Source: Mastigias papua (taxonomy: Eukaryota > Cnidaria > Scyphozoa > Rhizostomeae > Mastigiidae). From it: a stretch of 64,000 bases of DNA. The stretch is taken from NCBI GenBank assembly GCA_964019165.1, contig OZ025281.1, positions 18,501 to 82,500 on the forward strand, read 5' to 3'. Positions 40,460-52,120 of the stretch are shown here, in pieces; position 1 is the first letter of the stretch; every line of letters begins with the position of its first letter. Under the pieces are notes generated by a model. The model had not been told where the DNA came from and made no database searches. It was given only the letters and a program-made list of their open reading frames with translations. The translations under genes were made by a program, and so were the position numbers.

Positions 40460-42790
40460 ATTACCGCATCACAGACATGGGCAACACAGAAGCAAACAGG
40501 TAAATACCACCAGCAAAAAGATAGAAGTACCTAGTTAAATAAAGAGAGAAATAGCGCATCACAGACATGAGCAACAGAAGAGCAATAACATACACAGCCC
40601 TAGAAGAACGATAGAAATATATAGCTAAATAATGAGAGAAATGACGCAACACAGCAAAGAGCAAAAGGTAATCAAAAAGATAAACAGCCATAGAAGACAC
40701 ATAGAAATAAATAGCTACAAAATGAGAGACATAACGCATCACAGGAAAGAGCAAAAGAGGATCAAAACGGTAAACCGAAATAAATAGGTAAATAAAGAGA
40801 GAAACAACGCATTACAGACATGAGCAACAGAGGAGCAAAACGATAAACAGCACTAGACAAAAGGCACAAATAAATACCTACATTAAGAGAGAAATAACGC
40901 ATCAAAGAAATGAGCTAGAGAGGAGCAAAACGATAAACAGCACTAGAAAAGAAGGTAGAAATACATAGCTAAATACAGAAAGACAACCGCATCACTTAAA
41001 AGAGCATCAGAGGAGCAAACAGATAAAATCAACTAGAAACAGAGCAGAAATACATAGTTAAATAAAGAGAGAAATAGCGCATCACAGACATGACCAATAT
41101 AGAGGGGCAAAAAGATAAACACTACTATAAAACAGGTAGAAATAAATAGTTAAATAAAGAGAGAAATAGCAAATCACAGACATTAGCACACGAGGATTAA
41201 ACAGATAAACAGCACTAGAAAAAAAGGTAGAAAACGATAGCTACATACAGATAGAACTACCAAGTCAGAGACAAGAGCAACAGACGACCAAAAAGATAAA
41301 CAGCACTAGATAAAAGGTGGAAATAAGTATCTAAATAAAGAGAGAAATGCCCGTCAGAGATAAGAGCAAAAAAAGTGCAACAAGATAAACAGTACTGGAC
41401 AAAAAGGGTAGAAATAAAGAGCTAAATAAAGAGAGCCATACAACGTCAAAGAAACGAGTAAAAGTGGAGCAATAAGATAAACAGCATTTGGAACACAGGT
41501 AGACATAAATAGCTAAATAAAGAGAGTAATAAAGCATCAACGATATGAGTAAAGGAGGAGCAACAAGACAAACAGCACTAGAACAAAAAAGTAGACATGA
41601 ATAGCTAAATAACGAGAGAAATACAGCATCAAAGACATGAGTAAAAGAAGAGCAAAACGATAAACAGCACTTGAAGAAAAGGTAGAAATAAATAGCTAAA
41701 TAAAGAGAGAAATACCGCGTGAAAGAAGTGAGCAAAAGAAGAGCAAAAAGATAAACAGCACTGCCAAAAAGCTAGAAATGAATACCCACATAAAGAGAAA
41801 AATAACGAATCACAGAAATGAGCAGAAGAGCAGCAAAACGATACACAGGACTGGACATAAGGTCGAAATACATAGCTAAATAAAGAGAGAATTAGCGCAT
41901 CACATATATGGGCACCAGAGAAGCAAACAGATAAAAACCACTAGAAAAAAAGATAGAAGTAAATAGTTAAATAAAGAGAGAAATAGCGCATCACAGACAT
42001 TATTAAAAGAGGAGCAAGCGGATAACCAGCCCTAGAGGAAAGATAGAAATAAAAAGCTAAAAACTGAGAGAAATGACGCATCACAGGAAAGAACAAAAGA
42101 GGATCAAAACGGTAAACCGAAATAAATAGGTAAATAAAGAGAGAAAGAACGCATTGCAGACATGAGCAGCAGAGGAGCAAAACGAGAAATAGCACTAGAA
42201 AAAAGGTAGAAATAAATAACTACATAAAGAGAGAAATAACGCATCAAAGAAATGAGCTAGAGAGGAGCAAAACGATAAACAGCACTAGAAAAGAAGGTAG
42301 AAATAAATAGGTAAATAAAGAGAGAAATAACGCATCACAGAAAAGAGCCAAAGAAGAGCAAACAGATTAACAGCTCTAGAAAAAAGGTATAAATACATAG
42401 TTAAATAAAGAGAGAACAAAACGCATCACAGAAAAGAGCAAAGGAGGAGCAAAAAGATAAACAGCACTAGACAATGGGCAGAAATAAATATTTAATTAAA
42501 GAGAGAAATAGCGCATCACAGACATGAGCAACAGAGGAGCAGAAAGATAAATATCACTAGAAAAAAGGTAGAAATAAATAGTTAAATAAAGAAAGAAATA
42601 CCGCATCACATAAAAGAACACAAGAGGAGCAAACAGATAAACAGAACTAGAGGAAAGGTAGAAATAATAGCTAAATAAAGAGAGAAATACCGGTCATCAC
42701 AGAAATGAGCACAAGAGGAGCAACAAAATAAACAGAATTAGAAGAAACGTAGACATAAATAGCTTACTAAAGAGAAGTAATGCATCACAG
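40460..42790 (+). repeat. ~90-bp tandem repeat, family B3 (right copy)
   Basis: About 26 units use 'gcatcacagacatgagca', 'acagaggagcaaaa', 'aacagcactagaaaaaag' and 'gagagaaataacgcatca'. A multi-unit segment around 'taaaccgaaataaatagg' is present twice, at 40,771 and 42,113 (offset 1,342 bp). B3 is intermediate in wording between B1 and C ('cactaga' and 'aacgc.tcacag' are shared with C), which fits a gradual derivation along the array. Confidence 0.82.
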
Positions 42791-43962
42791 ACAAGAGCAC
42801 AAGCAAGCAGGAGAGAGCTAAATAACTCACAAATAAAGGTATAATTGAACAATCACATAAAGAGAGACATGACACCTCATAGCCATGAGCAAAGCAAGCA
42901 GCAGAAAGATAAATAGCACTGGACACAAGGCAGAGTTGAACAGTAATATAAAGAGAGAAATAAAGCTTCAGAGAAAGAGGAAAGCCAAGCCGTAGAAAGA
43001 TACACAACAGAAGAAACAAGATAGAATTGAACAATCATACAAAAAGAGAAAGCCTCACAGCACTCAGCAAAACAAGCGTGAGAAAGATAAATAAGTCTAG
43101 ACATAAGGTATAAATGAATAGCAACATAAAGAAAAAAATAACCCCTCACAGCATGGAGCATATCCGAGCTGTAGAAAGATAAACAATACTAGATAAAAGG
43201 CATAATTGAACAATCATACACAGAGAGAAATAACACCACGTAGTAATTAGCAACACGAAAACACCAGAAAGTTACATAATACTACAAAAAAGGTAGAATT
43301 GACCAATCAGATAAAGAGAAAAATAACGCCTTACAGCACTGAACATAACCACTGAGCAGATAGATCAACAACAATACAAACAACGTAGAATTGAACAATC
43401 ATATCACGGGAGAAATAACGCCTCACAGCAATGAGAAAAAACCAACCAGCAGACAGATAAACAATATTAGAACCAACGGAGCAACAAACAAACACATGAA
43501 GAGAAATATAACCCTCATAGAAATGAGCAACACAAATGAAGAACAAAGATAACCAGACATAGACATAAGGTAAACTTGAACAAAGATATAACGGAGGACA
43601 TAGTGCTTTACAGCACTGAAAAAACGCAACAGAAAGACAAACAACATAAGACACAATGTAGACTTGACGACTCATATAAAGAGATACGTATGTAGCGCGA
43701 CACAGCACTGATCAAAACCACGAAATAGAAAGATAAACAACACTAGAACCAACGTAGAATTGAACAATCATATAACGAGAGGAATGACGCCTCAGAGTAC
43801 TGAGCAACACAAAGCAGCAGAACGATAAATAACACTATCAACAAGACATATTTGAACAACCATAAAACTGGGGACAAAACTCCTAATAGCACTGAGCAAA
43901 ACAAAGTAGGAGACAGATAAACAACACTATACACAAGGCGGAATCGACCAACCACATAAAGA

Positions 43963-43990
43963 TAACCCTAATTCTAACCCTGACCCTAAC
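43963..43990. repeat. Degenerate telomere-like tract (CCCTAA)n, copy 1
   Basis: The tract reads 'taaccctaattctaaccc' followed by 'tgaccctaac', about four to five hexamers of the metazoan telomere C-strand with a few substitutions. It sits after 'accacataaagat' within a family C unit, so it interrupts rather than ends the array. Confidence 0.8.
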
Positions 43991-44072
43991 ACCCGACAGC
44001 ACTGAGCAAAACAAAGTAAGAGACAGATAAACATAATTATACACTAGGTGGAACTGGCCAACCACATAAAGA

Positions 44073-44100
44073 TAACCCTGACCCTAACCCTGACCATAAC
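44073..44100. repeat. Degenerate telomere-like tract (CCCTAA)n, copy 2
   Basis: The tract reads 'taaccctgaccctaaccc' then 'tgaccataac', at the same place in the next unit, 110 bp after the first. The two units also share 'aagtaggagacagataaa'-type neighbours, so the tract was probably duplicated together with its unit. Confidence 0.8.
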
Positions 44101-45040
44101 ACCCGACAGCACTGAGCATAACCACTCAGGAGAAAGATAAACAGCACTAGGCAAAAGGTAGAACTGAAAAATCACATAAAGAGAGAAATATCGCCTCACA
44201 GCACTGAGCAAAGCCAAGGAGCAGAAAGATGAACAACATTAGAAACAAGGTAGAATTGAACAATCATATCGAAAGAGACAAAAGGCATCACATAAATTAG
44301 CACAATCCAAACACTAGAAAGATAAACAGCAATAGAGACAAGGTATAATTGAATAATCAGGTAAAGAAGGAAATAACACCTCAAAGCAATGAGCAAAACA
44401 AAGCAGGAGAGAGCTAAACAACACTACGCACCAGGTAGCATTGACCAACGAAGTAACGGAGGACATAACGCCTTACAGCACTAAACAACAATAAGCGTCA
44501 GAAAAGAAAACAACAGTAGAAACAGGGTAGAATTGAATAAATGAGATAAACAAAGAAATAACGCCTACCACCAATGAGCACAGCCCAAGCAGCAGAAATA
44601 TACACAACAGAACTAGACCGACGGCAGAATTGAGCAACCATAACATGGGGGACACACGGTCTTAAAGAATGGAGCAAACAAAAGCAGCAGCAGGATAAAC
44701 AATACCAGACAAACTGTAGAATTGACCAACAATATAAAAAGAGACACAAAGACTCACAGGAATGAGCAACACCAAGCAGCAGATAGATATACAGCACTAC
44801 AAATAGGGTAAAATTGAACAATGATGTAAAGAGATATTTGACCAACTATATAACTGGGGACATAACGCCTTACAGTACAGAGTAAATCGAAGCTGCAGAC
44901 AGATAAAGAACGACAGACACAAGATAGAATTCAACAATCATATAACTAGAGAAATAACAAATCAAAGCACTGCGCAAAACAAATCAGCAAAAAGATAACA
45001 CTGGATAGACACATGGTAGAATTGAGCAATCATATTAAAA

Positions 45041-48000
45041 GAGATATAACGCTTCACAGCATTGAGCAAACAACACCAGGATAAAGACAAACAGCACTAG
45101 AAAAAAGGTAGAGTCTAATAACCATATAAAGAGAGATATAACGCTTCACAGCATTGAGCAAACAACACCAGGATAAAGACAAACAGCACTAGAAAAAAGG
45201 TAGAGTCTAATAACCATATAAAGAGAGATATAACGCTTCACAGCATTGAGCAAACAACACCAGGATAAAGACAAACAGCACTAGAAAAAAGGTAGAGTCT
45301 AATAACCATATAAAGAGAGATATAACGCTTCACAGCATTGAGCAAACAACACCAGGATAAAGACAAACAGCACTAGAAAAAAGGTAGAGTCTAATAACCA
45401 TATAAAGAGAGATATAACGCTTCACAGCATTGAGCAAACAACACCAGGATAAAGACAAACAGCACTAGAAAAAAGGTAGAGTCTAATAACCATATAAAGA
45501 GAGATATAACGCTTCACAGCATTGAGCAAACAACACCAGGATAAAGACAAACAGCACTAGAAACAAGGTAGAGTCTAATAACCATATAAAGAGAGATATA
45601 ACGCTTCACAGCATTGAGCAAACAACACCAGGATAAAGACAAACAGCACTAGAAAAAGGTAGAGTCTAATAACCATATAAAGAGAGATATAACGCTTCAC
45701 AGCATTGAGCAAACAACACCAGGATAAAGACAAACAGCACTAGAAAAAAGGTAGAGTCTAATAACCATATAAAGAGAGCAATAACGCTTCACAGCATTGA
45801 GCAATCACCACCAGGATAAAGATAAACAGCACTAGAAACAAGGTAGAGTCTAATAACCATATAAAGAGAGATATAACGCTTCACAGCATTGAGCAAACAA
45901 CACCAGGATAAAGATAAACAGCACTAGAAAAAAGGTAGAGTCTAATAACCATATAAAGAGAGATATAACGCTTCACAGCATTGAGCAAACAACACCAGGA
46001 TAAAGACAAACAGCACTAGAAACAAGGTAGAGTCTAATAACCATATAAAGAGAGATATAACGCTTCACAGCATTGAGCAAACAACACCAAGATAACGATA
46101 AACAGCACTAGAAACAAGGTAGAGTCTACTAACCATATACAGAGAGATATAACGCTTCACAGCAATGAGCAAACAACACAAGGATAAAGACAAACAGCAC
46201 TAGAAGAAAGGTAGAGTCTAATAACCATATAAAGAGAGATATAACGCTTCACAGCATTGAGCAAACAACACCAGGATAAAGACAAACAGCACTAGAAAAA
46301 AGGTAGAATCTAATAACCATATAAAGAGAGATATAACGCTTCACAGCATTGAGCAAACAACACCAGGATAACGACAAACAGCACTAGAAAAAAGGTAGAG
46401 TCTAATAACCATATAAAGAGAGATATAACGCTTCACAGCATTGAGCAAACAACACCAGGATAAAGACAAACAGCACTAGAAAAAAGGTAGAGTCTAATAA
46501 CCATATAAAGAGAGATATAACGCTTCACAGCATTGAGCAAACAACACCAGGATAAAGACAAACAGCACTAGAAACAAGGTAGAGTCTAATAACCATATAA
46601 AGAGAGATATAACGCTTCACAGCATTGAGCAAACAACACCAGGATAACGACAAACAGCACTAGAAAAAAGGTAGAGTCTAATAACCATATAAAGAGAGAT
46701 ATAACGCTTCACAGCATTGAGCAAACAACACCAGGATAACGACAAACAGCACTAGAAAAAAGGTAGAGTCTAATAACCATATAAAGAGAGATATAACGCT
46801 TCACAGCATTGAGCAAACAACACCAGGATAAAGACAAACAGCACTAGAAAAAAGGTAGAGTCTAATAACCATATAAAGAGAGATATAACGCTTCACAGCA
46901 TTGACGAAACAACACAAGGATAACGACAAACAGCACTAGAAAAAAGGTAGAGTCTAATAACCATATAAAGAGAGATATAACGCTTCACAGCATTGAGCAA
47001 ACAACACCAGGATAAAGACAAACAGCACTAGAAAAAAGGTAGAATCTAATAACAATATAAAGAGAGATATAACGCTTCACAGCATTGAGCAAACAACACC
47101 AGGATAACGACAAACAGCACTAGAAAAAAAATAGAATCTAATAACCATATAAAGAGAGATATAACGCTTCACAGCATTGAGCAAACAACACCAGGATAAA
47201 GACAAACAGCACTAGAAACAAGGTAGAGTCTAATAACCATATAAAGAGAGATATAACGCTTCACAGCATTGAGCAACCAACACCAGGATAACGACAAACA
47301 GCACTAGAAAAAAGGTAGAGTCTAATAACCATATAAAGAGAGATATAACGCTTAACAGCATTGAGCAAACAACACCAGGATAACGATAAACAGCACTAGA
47401 AAAAAAATAGAGTCTAATAACCATATAAAGAGAGATATAACGCTTCACAGCATTGAGCAAACAACACCAGGATAAAGACAAACAGCACTAGAAAAAAGGT
47501 AGAGTCTAATAACCATATACAGAGAGATATAACGCTTCACAGCATTGAGCAAACAACACCAGGATAAAGACAAACAGCACTAGAAAAAAGGTAGAGTCTA
47601 ATAACCATATAAAGAGAGATATAACGCTTCACAGCATTGAGCAACCAACACCAGGATAACGACAAACAGCACTAGAAAAAAGGTAGAATCTAATAACCAT
47701 ATAAAGAGAGATATAACGCTTCACAGCATTGAGCAAACAACACCAGGATAACGACAAACAGCACTAGAAAAAAGGTAGAGTCTAATAACCATATAAAGAG
47801 AGATATAACGCTTCACAGCATTGAGCAAACAACACCAGGATAAAGACAAACAGCACTAGAAAAAAGGTAGAATCTAATAACCATATAAAGAGAGATATAA
47901 CGCTTCACAGCATTGAGCAAACAACACCAGGATAAAGACAAACAGCACTAGAAAAAAGGTAGAATCTAATAACCATATAAAGAGAGATATAACGCTTCAC

Positions 48001-51000
48001 AGCATTGAGCAAACAACACCAGGATAACGACAAACAGCACTAGAAAAAAGGTAGAATCTAATAACCATATAAAGAGAGATATAACGCTTCACAGCATTGA
48101 GCAAACAACACCAGGATAAAGACAAACAGCACTAGAAAAAAGGTAGAGTCTAATAACCATATAAAGAGAGATATAACGCTTCACAGCATTGAGCAAACAA
48201 CACCAGGATAACGACAAACAGCACTAGAAAAAAGGTAGAGTCTAATAACCATATACAGAGAGATATAACGCTTCACAGCATTGAGCAAACAACACCAGGA
48301 TAACGACAAACAGCACTAGAAAAAAGGTAGAGTCTAATAACCATATAAAGAGAGATATAACGCTTCACAGCATTGAGCAAACAACACCAGGATAACGACA
48401 AACAGCACTAGACATAAGGTAGAGTCTAATAACCATATAAAGAGAGATATAACGCTTCACAGCATTGAGCAAACAACACCAGGATAAAGACAAACAGCAC
48501 TAGAAACAAGGTAGAGTCTAATAACCATATAAAGAGAGATATAACGCTTCACAGCATTGAGCAAACAACACCAGGATAACGACAAACAGCACTAGAAAAA
48601 GGGTAGAGTCTAATAACCATATAAAGAGAGATATCACGCTTCACAGCATTGAGCAAACAACACCAGGATAACGACAAACAGCACTAGAAAAAAGGTAGAG
48701 TCTAATAACCATATACAGAGAGATATAACGCTTCACAGCATTGAGCAAACAACACCAGGATAACGACAAACAGCACTAGAAACAAGGTAGAGTCTAATAA
48801 CCATATAAAGAGAGATATAACGCTTCACAGCATTAAGCAAACAACACCAGGATAAAGACAAACAGCACTAGAAAAAAGGTAGAGTCTAATAACCATATAA
48901 AGAGAGAAATAACGCTTCACAGCATTGAGCAAACAACACCAGGATAACGACAAACAGCACTAGAAAAAAGGTAGAGTCTAATAACCATATAAAGAGAGAT
49001 ATAACGCTTCACAGCATTGAGCAACCAACACCAGGATAAAGACAAACAGCACTAGAAAAAAGGTAGAGTCTAATAACCATATAAAGAGAGATATAACGCT
49101 TCACAGCATTGAGCAAACAACACCAGGATAACGACAAACAGCACTAGACAAAAGGTAGAATCTAATAACCATATAAAGAGAGATATAACGCTTCACAGCA
49201 TTGAGCAAACAACACCAGGATAAAGACAAACAGCACTAGAAAAAAGGTAGAGTCTAATAACCATATAAAGAGAGATATAACGCTTCACAGCATTGAGCAA
49301 CCAACACCAGGATAACGACAAACAGCACTAGAAAAAAGGTAGAATCTAATAACCATATAAAGAGAGATATAACGCTTCACAGCATTGAGCAAACAACACC
49401 AGGATAACGACAAACAGCACTAGAAAAAAGGTAGAGTCTAATAACCATATAAAGAGAGATATAACGCTTCACAGCATTGAGCAAACAACACCAGGATAAA
49501 GATAAACAGCACTAGAAAAAAGGTAGAGTCTAATAACCATATAAAGAGAGATATAACGCTTCACAGCATTGAGCAAACAACACCAGAATAACGACAAACA
49601 GCACTAGAAAAAAGGTAGAGTCTAATAACCATATAAAGAGAGATATAACGCTTCACAGCATTGAGCAAACAACACCAGGATAACGACAAACAGCACTAGA
49701 AAAAAGGTAGAGTCTAATAACCATATAAAGAGAGATATAACGCTTCACAGCATTGAGCAAACAACACCAGGATAACGACAAACAGCACTAGAAAAAAGGT
49801 AGAGTCTAATAACCATATAAAGAGAGATATAACGCTTCACAGCATTGAGCAAACAACACCAGGATAACGACAAACAGCACTAGAAAAAAGGTAGAGTCTA
49901 ATAACCATATACAGAGAGATATAACGCTTCACAGCATTGAGCAAACAACACCAGGATAACGACAAACAGCACTAGACAAAAGGTAGAGTCTAATAACCAT
50001 ATACAGAGAGATATAACGTTTCACAGCATTGAGCAAACAACACCAGGATAACGACAAACAGCACTAGAAAAAAGGTAGAGTCTAATAACCATATAAAGAG
50101 AGATATAACGCTTCACAGCATTGAGCAAACAACACCAGGATAACGACAAACAGCACTAGAAAAAAGGTAGAGTCTAATAACCATATAAAGAGAGATATAA
50201 CGCTTCACAGCATTGAGCAAACAACACCAGGATAAAGACAAACAGCACTAGAAAAAAGGTAGAGTCTAATAACCATATAAAGAGAGATATAACGCTTCAC
50301 AGCATTGAGCAAACAACACCAGGATAAAGACAAACAGCACTAGAAACAAGGTAGAATCTAATAACCATATAAAGAGAGATATAACGCTTCACAGCATTGA
50401 GCAAACAACACCAGGATAAAGACAAACAGCACTAGAAAAAAGGTAGAGTCTAATAACCATATAAAGAGAGATATAACGCTTCACAGCATTGAGCAACCAA
50501 CACCAGGATAACGACAAACAGCACTAGAAAAAAGGTAGAGTCTAATAACCATATAAAGAGAGATATAACGCTTCACAGCATTGAGCAAACAACACCAGGA
50601 TAACGACAAACAGCACTAGAAAAAAAATAGAATCTAATAACCATATAAAGAGAGATATAACGCTTCACAGCATTGAGCAAACAACACCAGGATAAAGACA
50701 AACAGCACTAGAAAAAAGGTAGAGTCTAATAACCATATAAAGAGAGATATAACGCTTCACAGCATTGAGCAACCAACACCAGGATAAAGACAAACAGCAC
50801 TAGAAAAAAGGTAGAGTCTAATAACCATATAAAGAGAGATATAACGCTTCACAGCATTGAGCAAACAACACCAGGATAAAGACAAACAGCACTAGAAAAA
50901 AGGTAGAGTCTAATAACCATATAAAGAGAGATATAACGCTTCACAGCATTGAGCAACCAACACCAGGATAACGACAAACAGCACTAGAAAAAAGGTAGAG

Positions 51001-51390
51001 TCTAATAACCATATAAAGAGAGATATAACGCTTCACAGCATTGAGCAAACAACACCAGGATAAAGACAAACAGCACTAGAAAAAAGGTAGAGTCTAATAA
51101 CCATATAAAGAGAGATATAACGCTTCACAGCGTTGAGCAAACAACACCAGGATAACGACAAACAGCACTAGAAAAAAGGTAGAGTCTAATAACCATATAA
51201 AGAGAGATATAACGCTTCACAGCATTGAGCAAACAACACCAGGATAACGACAAACAGCACTAGAAAAAAGGTAGAGTCTAATAACCATATAAAGAGAGAT
51301 ATAACGCTTCACAGCATTGAGCAAACAACACCAGGATAACGACAAACAGCACTAGAAACAAGGTAGAATCTAATAACCATATAAGGAGAG
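45041..51390 (+). repeat. Homogeneous 92-bp satellite block D2, ~69 copies
   Basis: A 92-bp unit repeats without break, for example 'gagagata' at 45131 and 45223. Diagnostic words are 'gatataacgcttcacagc', 'ttgagcaaacaacaccag', 'gacaaacagcactagaaa' and 'gtctaataaccatataaa'. Most copies differ at zero to three positions. Common alternatives are 'aaagac'/'aacgac', 'gcaaac'/'gcaacc', 'aaaaaagg'/'aacaagg', 'gagtct'/'gaatct' and 'ataaag'/'atacag'. Each unit carries a TATAAAG word. The block is flanked on both sides by family C, from which the monomer clearly derives. The copy number given is that of this assembly and may be collapsed. Confidence 0.97.
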
Positions 51391-52120
51391 ACATAACGCT
51401 TCTCAGCAGTACAACAAACCAAGAACTAGACAGATAACAAACACTAGAAACCAGATACAATTTAACAAACATATAAGGGGGGGACATAACGCTTTCAGAA
51501 CTGAAAAAAACCAAGCAACAGAAAGCTAAACTACACTATAAACAAGCTAGAACTTAATACCCATATACAGAAAGAAAGAACGCTTCTCAGCAATAAGCAA
51601 AGCTAAGCAGTGGAAATATACACAACGCTAGAAACAAGCTAGAGTTCAACAATCATATAAGAAGAAACTAAAGTCTCACAGCACTGACCAAAATAAAACA
51701 GCAGAATGAACTAGGAAAAATGCAGAATTGAACAATCATTTAAATACAGAAATAAATCCAAACACGAATGACCAACACGAGGCGGCAGAAAGATAAATAA
51801 CACTAGAAACTAGGTAGAATTGGACAATCATAACAAGAGAGAAATAACGCATCACAGCAATGAGCTAAGCCAAGCAGCAGACACATCAAACACATCACAG
51901 CACTATGCAACACGAAGTAAAAAGACAAACAACATTAGATACAATGTAAAATGAAGTAATCATATACAAGGGGAAATAATGTCTTTCAGCGCTGAGCACA
52001 GCAATCAACAGAAAGATAAACAATACTAGAAGCAGGGTAGAGTAGAAGAATCAGAATCTTAATGAAATGCAGGGGGAAAATAACCCCATACAGCACAGAG
52101 CAGCATCAAGCAACAGACAG
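51390..52120 (+). repeat. ~92-bp tandem repeat, family C (right copy)
   Basis: After the last clean D2 unit, diverged C-type units return, with 'gaattgaacaatcatt', 'aacgcatcacagcaatga', 'gcagcagaaagataaata' and 'cactagaaactaggtag'. The wording degrades toward family A by about 52.1 kb. Confidence 0.75.

Larger units (their letters stand above)
34128..40460 (+). repeat. ~90-bp tandem repeat, family B1 (right block)
   Basis: About 70 degenerate B1 units are rich in copies of the recurrent cassette (35.64, 36.25, 36.70, 37.51 and 39.05 kb). The longest open frame of the whole array (221 codons, minus strand, 37,127-37,792) lies here. It reads as repeats of about 30 hydrophobic residues because seven 90-bp units happen to be in phase. 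The block also contains the SINE fragment at 39,664-39,728. Confidence 0.86.
42790..45040 (+). repeat. ~92-bp tandem repeat, family C (left copy)
   Basis: About 24 units use 'gaattgaacaatcatata', 'aacgcctcacagcactga', 'gcaaaacaaagcagcag' and 'aacaacactagaaacaag'. The TAGCTA box of the B families is replaced by 'aacaatcatataaagaga'. Two consecutive units carry telomere-like inserts (43,963 and 44,073). The last units grade directly into the D2 monomer ('attgagcaatcatatta' then 'aacgcttcacagcattga'). Confidence 0.83.

Noticed and set aside
45041..51390. Centromere call
   Set aside because: A homogeneous satellite core is suggestive, but no centromere-specific mark can be read from sequence alone; subtelomeric or interstitial heterochromatin is equally possible.
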